Shown here: piece after piece, positions 22,128 to 33,152 of the stretch
Layout of the letters: every line of letters starts with the position of its first letter
Numbering within the stretch: position 1 is the stretch's first letter
Assembly (NCBI GenBank): GCA_029204045.2
Contig: CM055061.1
Coordinates: 46,214,977-46,278,976 of the forward strand
Origin: Tillandsia leiboldiana
Taxonomy: Eukaryota > Streptophyta > Magnoliopsida > Poales > Bromeliaceae
Direction of reading: 5' to 3'
Length of the DNA stretch: 64,000 bases
The notes under the pieces: model-generated
Seen by the model: only the letters and a program-made list of their open reading frames with translations
Told to the model about the DNA's origin: nothing
Databases searched by the model: none
Translations under genes and position numbers: made by a program

Positions 22128-22273
22128 ATATATGTTTAAATAGTATAATTTTTCTCTTGCTCAAGAGCAATGTGAAAGTCTTTCTCTCACTCATGAGGAA
22201 TACCATGATGTAAACGCGACGGAGGAGTTGTGGAGGTGAGATGAGCACTCGAGGTTGCCACCGTTAGAAGAGA
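22128..22273. other. Short stretch with no recognised feature
   Basis: About 146 bp between two transposon ends. I see no coding frame, repeat or RNA signature. It may be the only non-element DNA in the window, or a remnant too old to recognise. Confidence 0.4.
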
Positions 22274-22643
22274 TGTAACACCCCAATAGATAATAACTAG
22301 GCTTAAGTATTTTGAGTCAGTGATTTGGACCCAATGAATTATTATTTCTAACGGATCGGGTCGTTACAATTGGAATCAGAACCGAATACCAGTTGGAAGT
22401 GTCAGAACTAAGTGTTATGCGGGATAAAGTGCTACACCACGGGTTTGGTGGGAGCTACCTCTAGAATCTCACATCACTTGATAATTATGGTCTATGTCTA
22501 TGATCTGTGATCGGGTTTGAACCTAATGAGAACGAAGTCAGAGTCTAATTAAATAGGGAAAATCTATAAATAATTGGGCTTAAGTATTTTGGGCTGGTTG
22601 TTTGGGCCCAACGAGTTATTATTGTCAGTGGGTAGGCTCGTTA
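22274..22643 (+). mobile_element. Degenerate TRIM-like element (about 370 bp)
   Basis: The left terminal repeat 22274-22368 starts TGTAACACCCC and ends GTCGTTACA. It is followed by TTGGAATCAGAACC (22370-22383), a decayed tRNA-Met PBS. A diverged second copy lies at 22561-22643 (GGCTTAAGTATTTTGGG, GGACCC/GGGCCC, CGTTA). The interior of about 190 bp is non-coding. The layout of a short LTR, PBS, tiny interior and short LTR fits a terminal-repeat retrotransposon in miniature. Its last two bases and target site are overwritten by the gypsy LTR starting at 22644. Confidence 0.55.
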
Positions 22644-24805
<2,162 letters not shown>

Positions 24806-27800
24806 TGTCACGCCCCGGGGCGATACTGCGCCCCGGCTCGCCAACAGATCCGCCGCCCATACGGGAAGCCCCGTATAGGCGTAGCGACTAACCTGCAAAG
24901 AAACATCTACACTAGCAGATATCAGAGCTGAAAGAGAAAAGCTGGAATAAAATACATAAAATAAACTACAACTCACAAATATACAGACCAATCTCACCAG
25001 AATACAAGAGTCTCTCAGAAAAGCAGGAAAGAAAGGTACAAGTCAAAACCTCACTACAACAGTCACTCGACATAACACACACCAAAATGGTACTGGGGTA
25101 CATCTACTCACACACTGAAGATGACAGGAGGGGATCTATCTCGCGACGCCCTTACCTCGGTCAGAAGGAGCTGGATTAGCAACAAGAGCTGCAGGAACCG
25201 GAGCAGAAGTCCCTGGGGAGAAGACACCACGACGGGTGTGAGAACTACATCCCACAGTAGTTCTCAGTGGGTGCCGCCAACAAGCCCGACGGTCTGCCCA
25301 CTAAGTCTACCAGAGGCAAAAAGTAACATATGCAGTGCAGTAAGGAAAGCTGGGAAAAGTAACTCTACAGCTACTATGCCTCTATCTAGATGCTCAACAG
25401 TGGAACAGAAAGAACATAATGCCACAACTAACTCTCCTCCCTGATCACCCAATCAAAACTGACTGCCACATTGGGTCCAGTCAAACCTGCGCCAACCTAC
25501 TGCCGTTACGTCCCGGAGGAGCGGACTTACGTAGGGCGTCCGTGGCTGCCAACAAAAGCACAGCCAGAGGGACCAATGCAACAACAAGACGCTAAAGAAC
25601 ATCTCAAACTTACGCCGGTACAACATCCCGGTCTCGCCTACTCCGGAGTGGCACTCGAGGGGAGCGACCCGCTCGAGTCAAAGTAACCCATAAGTATCAC
25701 TGTAAAGTATCTCTGTAAAGCTCAAATGTGGCTCATGCAGGCTATGATCCAATCCTCGATCAATAAGATCGACTACCAAACAAATCACTGACTCACTCAC
25801 TGGCTGGAATCTAAACAGCTGAAACTCACTGTCTCTCTGACAGTTTCCAAGAACCCAGATCTACCATCACTATCACTCTCCCAAAGAAATCAAATCTACA
25901 GACTGCTATCAACTCCACTCGGTCCCCAGACACGAGTGCAAAAGCATCCCACAACCACCCGACCTCTCGGCCCACAACTCGGGCGAGGAAAAGCTAAGTC
26001 CATAGTGAAATGAAGTATCGTGATGTGGAATGTCTAAAGCAGTAAGAACCTAGCCCAAGTTGGAGTTTTTCTACAGACTGGCTGAACATGATACATATGA
26101 CAGGGGTGCTAGGTCAAATTCCAAGATTTCATTACTTAACATAAAGTAGGGATCAAAAGATTCATCAACTGATATATGAGATACAACATACAGTTTTACA
26201 CATGCTAATACTCCAATTTCTAACATGCATGATCCTACACACATAGAATTAGTACACAGTCCAGAGTTCTTGGAAGCAAGGTCACCCACCTGAAAGTGCT
26301 AACTGCCCGGAATCGTACAGCTGAGAAAGCCCAAAACAGTCAAATCACAGATCCCACCAAGCCAACAACACGGTAGAAGTGCTCACAACCTCCTGGGTAC
26401 AAACATACACCAAAATTACACTTTAAACCACACAAATTCCAAAATCCCAAAATCTGTGGTGAACAGTCCCATTCACACGACATTTTCACCTGAATAACTT
26501 CCTCCAAAAATTCCAATAAAAATATGACGGCGATCCTCGCGAAGAGTAGATGTCGATTGAGTCCTGAAACATCGAATTCCGATGTCCGGATGAGGAGATA
26601 AAAATCCGACAAGTAGGTGCTGTCTAAATCAACCCACAGTCGCAAAGGGGGTTAAAAATGTACCCAGAACCCCAAGAAAAGCTCGGATCCAGAAAAAGTG
26701 TCCAACACAGAAAATGTAGATTTACCTCTTACGAAACCGTCACCGCAGAAATCGTCCGAAAATAACGTCGGGGTAGCCCGGTAGACCTCCCAGACTAAAC
26801 TGCGACGAAAATGGGCCTCCAACAGTAGATCGTCGCTCCGCACCCCGATGTAGAAGTCGCCATCGTCGCGGCCTCCAAAAATTCTGAACCTTTGCCAAAA
26901 GATGCACAAGAGGGAGAGGAAGAAAATTGGTGAAGGGCTCAATGGCTAAAGCTCTCGGGAAAAGCCTCTAAAATGAGCCCCAAGGGGCCTATTTATAGGC
27001 CTCACCCGAAATCAGCCCAAAAGACAAGTCAATGGGCTTTCGGGCCCAACTTTCGGGCGCCCGGTACATTCGGGCGGCTACAGTGTTGGGCCGGCCCAAC
27101 ACTGTTCACGCCCGAATCCACCAGGTGCCGCCACGTGGCCCGCCGAACAGCAAACAGCTGTTCGGGCCACCCACGGGCTGCCACGTGGCCCGCCCCCGCA
27201 CAGTGAGGCGGTGGGCGCCCGCCAACCAGCGGGCGACGCGTGTCCACCCGGTTGACCCGCTGACCGGTCGGCGGCCGCGCCGGGCGCGCGGCATGGCCCC
27301 GTCGTGGGCACGCGCCCCGAGGTACCGGCCCCGACTCCGTGCACCGCGCACGGTGCGCCCGCGAACCAGAGAGTGACACGTGTCCCCTACACCCGGTCCA
27401 CGCATTCCACTCCGGAATTTCGTGGACCGCGCCGCGTGCACCGACCAACCGGAGGCTGCCACGTGCCCCTGCCTTGGTCCATGCACCGCCGCGCTCACCC
27501 GGTAGACCGCGCGCCTTGCGCCCGCCAATCAGGCGGTGCCACGTGTCCATGCGCCGGGTCTGTGCACCCCGCCGCGCAGCTCTGTGGACCGCGCATCCTG
27601 AACCGGCCAATGACAGGCCGCCACGTGGCATCCCGGCGGTCTACGGCCCCTCCCATGCACCATTTTCCACTAAAAACTTCCGGGAGTCCGTTTTTGGGCA
27701 TCCGGACTCAGAAATAAACAAGCAAATAGCCGTTTTCAAGCGTTTTTCCGTGCTGAATCCATTTCCGACCTCTGTTGGGCCTAATTCTTTTCCGAAATTT

Positions 27801-27955
27801 CGGCAAACTCATCCGAAGGCCTACACAGCTAATAATAACACACAGGGTCCATCTGTGGCATCCCATTGACGCACCATGGGCCAGATACACCAACGCTAGG
27901 TGCTCTAACAGTGGATTCATCGGAAGAACGCTGCATGGGAATTAGGGCCACTACA
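24806..27955 (-). mobile_element. 3' LTR (3150 bp) of the Tekay-type element
   Basis: Plus-strand ends are TGTCACGCCCC and GGGCCACTACA; minus-strand TGTAGTGGCCC...GGGGCGTGACA. A TATA box (CCTATAAATAGG on the minus strand) lies at 26988-26999. The inverted repeat ATACGGG/CCCGTAT is at 24859-24876. It contains 27258-27508, the segment missing from the other LTR. Confidence 0.95.
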
Positions 27956-27973
27956 TCCTCCCCCACTAAAAGG
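27956..27973 (-). other. Polypurine tract
   Basis: On the minus strand CCTTTTAGTGGGGGAGGA directly precedes the LTR start TGTAGTGG. It is the plus-strand primer site and is preceded by the conserved TTTCGAGGACGAAACTT block. Confidence 0.85.
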
Positions 27974-28015
27974 AAGTTTCGTCCTCGAAACGAAGTAAGG
28001 TAGAACAGGCGTACC

Positions 28016-31000
28016 TCAACCAGTAGTCTCGAACAGAAAAGGGTATGCAGATCTCATCTCTGTCTCTAGCTCCCAAGTAGCCTCTCGCTCATCGTGATTG
28101 CTCCATAAGATCTTCACATACGGAATGGTCCGGTTGCGCAATTCCCTCACCTCACGAGCAAGAATCCGCAACGGCCGCTCCTCGTAAACCAGGTCCTCAC
28201 CGATCTCCAGGGGAGTGAAGTCAACCACATGCGACGGATCAAAGACATATCTCCTCAGGGCTGAGACATGAAAAACATCGTGTACACCGGCCAAACGTGG
28301 AGGAAGAGCAACTCTATAAGCCACAGGGCCTACCCTCTCAAGTACCTCAAAGGGTCCAACAAAACGGGGACTAAGCTTCCCACGCACTCCAAATCTCCGG
28401 ACCCCTTTCGAAGGCGAGACCTTTAAGAATACATGGTCACCAATCTGAAACTCCAGGTCTCGCCGTCGAGTATCTGCATAACTCCTCTGACGACTCTGGG
28501 CTACCTCAAGGTGTCGACGAACAACTCTGACTTTCTCCTTAGCCTCCAAAAGAAGATCTGGTCCCAAAGTCCTCCTCTCACCCACATCACTCCAATACAA
28601 GGGTGACCGACACTTGCGTCCATACAACGCCTCAAACGGAGCCATCTGAATGCTCGCCTGATAGCTGTTGTTGTACGCAAACTCAACCAAAGATAAGTGT
28701 CGGTACCACCCCCCTCCAAAATCCATAACGCACGCTCTCAGCATATCCTTGAGGGTCTGTATAGTGCGCTCAGACTGGCCATCAGTCTGTGGGTGGAATG
28801 CAATGCTGAATCTGAGCTGGGTCCCCAAAGCTGACTGTAAACTCCCCCAGAATCGTGACACAAACCTCGGATCCCGATCTGAAACAATCGACGCAGGTAT
28901 CCCGTGTAGCCTCACTATCTCGTCCAAATACAACTGTGCCAGACGCTCCAATGACCAAGTCATCTGAACAGGCAAGAAATGCGCAGACTTGGTGAGTCTA
29001 TCAACAATAACCCAAATCGCGTCGGCTCCACTCTGCGCTCTCGGCAGCCCTGTAACAAAGTCCATGGTGATGTGGTCCCATTTCCACTCGGGAATTGGAA
29101 GACTTTGTAACTTGCCAGCAGGAACCCGGTGCTCTGCTTTCACTTGCTGGCAAGTTAAACAGTGAGCCACAAATCTTCCAATGTCCCGCTTCATTTCGGA
29201 CCACCAAAAATGTGCCTTGAGGTCCTTATACATCTTAGTACCACCAGGATGAATGGTATAAGGTGTATAATGAGCCTCACCCAAAATCTGGTCTCTGATC
29301 TCTGAATCCGAAGGCACACACACTCGGTCCCTGTACCGCAGTACTCCCGAGCTATCCACTGTAAAATCCCCTATAAGATCTGCCTGAATCTGTGATCTAA
29401 TCCTCTCCAAGTGGGGGTCCTCACTCTGCGTCTCCCTAATCCTGTCCAACAGAGTGGGCTGCAAGACCATAGACATCAGTCTAGCAGAGACCCCAGGGGA
29501 TACAACCTCAATCTGGAGTCGCCTCAACTGCTCAATCAACGGGGCCTGCTGCGTGACCAACATGCTCAAGCTCTGCACTGACCTCCGACTCAAAGCATCT
29601 GCTACCACATTGGCCTTGCCGGGATGATAGAGGATACTCACATCGTAATCCTTCAGTAACTCCAACCACCGGCGTTGCCTCAGGTTCAGCTCCTTTTGAG
29701 TAAACAGATACTTTAAGCTCTTATGATCCGTGTAGATCTCACAATGCTCACCGTAGAGGTAATGCCGCCACAGCTTCAATGCGAACACCACAGCTGCCAG
29801 CTCTAAATCATGAGTAGGGTAATTCTTCTCATAATCCTTTAGTTGCCGTGAAGCATAAGCAATTACCCTCCCATGCTGCATCAAGACACAACCCAAACCG
29901 CTGTGCGAGGCGTCACTGTAAATCACGTAGCCATCACCCATCACTGGCAGTGTAAGAACTGGTGCTGAAATCAGTCTCCTCTTCAGCTCCTCAAAACTCC
30001 GCTGACACTGCTCAGTCCAAATGAACCTCATCCCCTTCCTAGTCAAACAGGTCAGGGGAGCAGAGAGCTTCGCAAAGCCCTCTACAAACCGACGGTAGTA
30101 GCCTGCCAAGCCCAGAAAGCTCCGGACCTCCGTCACCGTCGTCGGTCTCGGCCAATCCCGAACTGTATCGATCTTCGTCGGGTCAACTGCCACCCCTGCG
30201 GCTGATACCAAGTGGCCCAAAAATGCAACCTCCCGAAGCCAAAACTCGCACTTCTTAAGCTTGGCATACAGCTTCTTCTCACGTAGAAGCTGCAGCACTA
30301 TCCTCAAGTGCTCCTCATGATCCACATCGCTCCGGGAGTAGATCAAGATGTCATCAATGAACACAACCACAAACAAGTCTAAGTACGGCTGAAATACCCG
30401 GTTCATCAAATCCATGAATGCAGCTGGGGCATTAGTCAAACCAAACGGCATAACCGTAAACTCATAATGCCCATACCGGGATCGAAAAGCCGTCTTAGGG
30501 ATGTCCTCGGCCCTCACCCTCAACTGGTGGTAACCTGACTGAAGATCAATCTTCGAAAACACTGTGGCTCCCTGCAACTGATCAAATAAATCATCTATCC
30601 GTGGAAGAGGGTACTTGTTCCGGATGGTCACTTTATTCAACTCCCGATAATCCACACACAAACGAAGCGACCCATCCTTCTTCTTCACAAATAAAACTGG
30701 CGCTCCCCACGGAGAAACACTAGGCCTGACAAATCCCCTATCCATAAGATCCTGAAGCTGGGCCTTCAACTCCCTCAACTCGGCAGGTGCCATCCTATAA
30801 GGCGCCTTCGAGATTGGTGCGGTTCCCGGTACCACATCAATCACAAACTCCACCTCCCTCTCCGGCGGCATAGTCGTCAACTCAGGGGGAAACACATCTG
30901 GGAACTCGCGGACAACAGAAATATCCTCGAGTCCCAGTGCCGCCGTAGGCACCTCCACAATCGTCGCTAAGAAAGTGGTGCAGCCCCTACTAATCATCCG

Positions 31001-31549
31001 CCTAGCCCTCGCCGAAGAAACAGTCATCGCAAAGAAGGTGCTCTGGCAGCCTCTGAAGACGAACTCCTCCTGTCCAGGCTCGCGGAGGGTCACCGTCCTC
31101 CCTCTGCAGTCTATAACAGCATAGTACCTCGACAACCAATCCATACCTAGCACGACGTCGAAATCCTTGAGCTGCCGCAAGACAAGCAAGTCTGCCGGCA
31201 AAATCCAGGATCCCAACTGCACAGGGCAATCCCTACAATACTCCTCGACATGCAAGACATGATCTGGTATCTGAACCTCTAATGCATGCGATAAAGAAAC
31301 TACCTCTATACCATGAAGGGATGCAAATGCTCTACTGATAAAAGAATGCGATGCACCGGTATCAAAGAGAGTACGAGTACGAACTGCAGAAATCAAAATA
31401 ATACCTGCGACGACATGCTCTGCTGCTGTAGCATCCTCTACCTGAGCGGCATAAACTCGACCGCTCGGCGCCAGGGGATGTCGCTCTGGCTGTCGCGAGG
31501 ACGAGGAAGCAAAGTCTGGCCTACCGGAGGTCGCCGAAGGTCCTGCTGA
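28016..31549 (-). CDS. pol: Ty3/gypsy Pol polyprotein: protease, RT, RNase H, integrase, chromodomain-like tail (Tekay/Del)
   Basis: It converts element RNA to DNA and inserts it. The frame is open from the TAG at 31550-31552 to the stop at 28016; counting from the first Met (31396) it has 1126 residues. Protease: DTGASHSFIS (12-21) and VVLGMDWL (81-88). RT about 235-410 with KIDLQSGYHQL and catalytic FIDD (347-350). RNase H with YSDAS (493-497), E532 and TDHKSL. Integrase zinc region H709, H716, C746, C749; catalytic D779, D840 and E876. GPFEVL domain near 1014. Chromodomain-like tail about 1070-1124 (VKILWSNHDEREATWEL). All motifs look intact. The frame is continuous with gag through the TAG, as in single-polyprotein relatives, so the true product is probably Gag-Pol cut by the protease. 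Confidence 0.95.
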   Translation of the reverse strand, partial: SAGPSATSGRPDFASSSSRQPERHPLAPSGRVYAAQVEDATAAEHVVAGIILISAVRTRTLFDTGASHSFISRAFASLHGIEVVSLSHALEVQIPDHVLHVEEYCRDCPVQLGSWILPADLLVLRQLKDFDVVLGMDWLSRYYAVIDCRGRTVTLREPGQEEFVFRGCQSTFFAMTVSSARARRMISRGCTTFLATIVEVPTAALGLEDISVVREFPDVFPPELTTMPPEREVEFVIDVVPGTAPISKAPYRMAPAELRELKAQLQDLMDRGFVRPSVSPWGAPVLFVKKKDGSLRLCVDYRELNKVTIRNKYPLPRIDDLFDQLQGATVFSKIDLQSGYHQLRVRAEDIPKTAFRSRYGHYEFTVMPFGLTNAPAAFMDLMNRVFQPYLDLFVVVFIDDILIYSRSDVDHEEHLRIVLQLLREKKLYAKLKKCEFWLREVAFLGHLVSAAGVAVDPTKIDTVRDWPRPTTVTEVRSFLGLAGYYRRFVEGFAKLSAPLTCLTRKGMRFIWTEQCQRSFEELKRRLISAPVLTLPVMGDGYVIYSDASHSGLGCVLMQHGRVIAYASRQLKDYEKNYPTHDLELAAVVFALKLWRHYLYGEHCEIYTDHKSLKYLFTQKELNLRQRRWLELLKDYDVSILYHPGKANVVADALSRRSVQSLSMLVTQQAPLIEQLRRLQIEVVSPGVSARLMSMVLQPTLLDRIRETQSEDPHLERIRSQIQADLIGDFTVDSSGVLRYRDRVCVPSDSEIRDQILGEAHYTPYTIHPGGTKMYKDLKAHFWWSEMKRDIGRFVAHCLTCQQVKAEHRVPAGKLQSLPIPEWKWDHITMDFVTGLPRAQSGADAIWVIVDRLTKSAHFLPVQMTWSLERLAQLYLDEIVRLHGIPASIVSDRDPRFVSRFWGSLQSALGTQLRFSIAFHPQTDGQSERTIQTLKDMLRACVMDFGGGWYRHLSLVEFAYNNSYQASIQMAPFEALYGRKCRSPLYWSDVGERRTLGPDLLLEAKEKVRVVRRHLEVAQSRQRSYADTRRRDLEFQIGDHVFLKVSPSKGVRRFGVRGKLSPRFVGPFEVLERVGPVAYRVALPPRLAGVHDVFHVSALRRYVFDPSHVVDFTPLEIGEDLVYEERPLRILAREVRELRNRTIPYVKILWSNHDEREATWELETEMRSAYPFLFETTG

Positions 31550-32854
31550 CTAACGAGGAATGAAGGATGCAGAAGCTGATGAAGGAGCTGGGTAACCTGC
31601 CCTGGGGCACGCCCTCGCGAAGTGACCGGTCTGCCCGCAACGGAAGCAGCGGCCCTGACTCTGCGGGCATTGGGCCGGTGGGTGCGGTCCTCCACAAATG
31701 ACACAACGATCAGGGCGCGGCTGCCGCGAAGTCTGCTGCTGCTGCGAAGACTGCTGCTGCTGCGAAGACTGCTGCTGTCGAGGTGGTCGACGCTGCTGCT
31801 GCTGCTGCTGGAACTGACGAGATCCCCCAGATCTCTGCCGCCCCTGATACCCCCATCCCTGAGAGTGGAAACGGGGTGGTCTCGGGGGTCCCTGTCTACT
31901 CGACTGCCCTTCCTCAAACTGCGCCGGGCGCTTTGCCCCAGGAGTCACTACGGGGGCTGGAGCCACCTCTGCCATCACGACCTCACCACTCTCCACATAC
32001 AGTGCCTGCTCCATCGAGGCCTCCAGAGTCTGTAATCTGCGGGAGCGGACCAACTGATAAATGTCCCGACGCAACCCTCTCTCGAACATATAGATCCGGT
32101 GGGTCTCATCTCTGGCCACGTGGGGCATACAAGCCAACAGCCGATTGAAATCGGCTATGTACACGTGTACGGGCCTATCTCCCTGGCGAAGTCTCCTCAG
32201 CTGCTCCTCCAAACTCTGCCGAACACTCTCGGGAAAGAAGGCCCCAAGAAGCATACCACGAAACTCTGCCCAAGAGATAAACTAGGTCCCAGGCGGACCT
32301 GCGGGTCGCACACGCCGCCACCAGGCCTCGGCGTTGCTCTCCAGAAAATGAGTAGCGAACAGAACTCGAAACCTCTCATCAATAAAAAGGCTCTCGAAAT
32401 GGCGCTCCATAGCTGTAACCCAAGACTCAGCCGCCCACGGCTCAGCACTCATACCCGAAAAGCGGGGTGGATCAAACTTGCGAAACCTCAACAAAAGACC
32501 CACCAAAACCTGCTGCTCTGCCAAAGTCAAAGATCCCGTCGTCCCAGACGGTGGCCTACTGGAAACTGGCTCAGCCAGAACTGCTGGTGCAGGCTGCACA
32601 ACCGAGGGTGCCACCACAGGGGAAGAAGGCACCGGTGAACTCTCAGGGGGTACTACCGCCGGCTGCGCTCTCTGCTCCAACAAGAGCGTCAACCGACTCA
32701 CAGCCTCCTCCTGGCGTCGAGACGCCTCAGCCAACTGTGCCATCTGGGCACGGAGCTCCAAAACCTCGCTCTGCTGTCCCTGCCCCGAGTCCTCCTGCTC
32801 GGGCTCAGAGGACGAAGGCTGCGAACGCGTCACCATCGAGCGTCGAGGAGGCAT
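31550..32854 (-). pseudogene. gag: Ty3/gypsy Gag with an internal TAG
   Basis: I chose the start at 32854 (MPPRRSMVTRSQPSSSEPEQ), the usual beginning for this family; an upstream Met at 32992 is in leader sequence. A coiled-coil-like segment (LELRAQMAQLAEASRRQEE) comes first. The retrotransposon Gag domain follows (ESWVTAMERHFE, THFLESNAEAWWRRV, then FRGMLLGAFFPE) and is split by TAG at 32282-32284. The related gag at about 49.9 kb has Gln in that position (PPGAQLLTW), so CAG to TAG is likely. Next are a Gln-rich tract coded by CAG repeats (about 31735-31815), then CVICGGPHPPAQC and the knuckle CFRCGQTGHFARAC. It ends at TAG 31550-31552, in frame with pol. Without readthrough, full Gag is not made. 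Confidence 0.9.
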
Positions 32855-33130
32855 CCCCACCTGAGGGACAAGGCAAACAATCAGAACCCAAATCATCTCT
32901 CGACCCAATCTAGCGAAAGTCAGAAGGCATGTCCCCCTTCCCGAAGTACTATGTTGTCTGCAGCCAACATAGTTGCCACCGAAGGAAGACATGTCAATCG
33001 CTCACCCCGAACCACTCGGGAGAGTTAGAAATCCAATCAGGACTCTCGCTAAAATCACGGCTCTCACGCGAGTCATCCTAGGGTCCAACCACAAGCCTAG
33101 GATTCCTAAGTCCTCCAAGACCTACCTCCT

Positions 33131-33144
33131 AGGCTCTGATACCA
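33131..33144 (-). other. Primer-binding site, initiator tRNA-Met
   Basis: TGGTATCAGAGCCT on the minus strand, 8 bp inside the 5' LTR boundary at 33153. It confirms the minus orientation. Confidence 0.95.
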
Positions 33145-33152
33145 CTCTAATC

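Noticed and set aside
32099..32913. Plus-strand frames of 128-179 codons over the gag region
   Set aside because: Antisense shadows of gag, whose minus-strand frame has clear Gag and zinc-knuckle motifs.
33131..33144. tRNA gene fragments at the TGGTATCAGAGC sites
   Set aside because: Only the 12-14 bases complementary to the tRNA 3' end are present, directly next to LTR ends; they are primer-binding sites.
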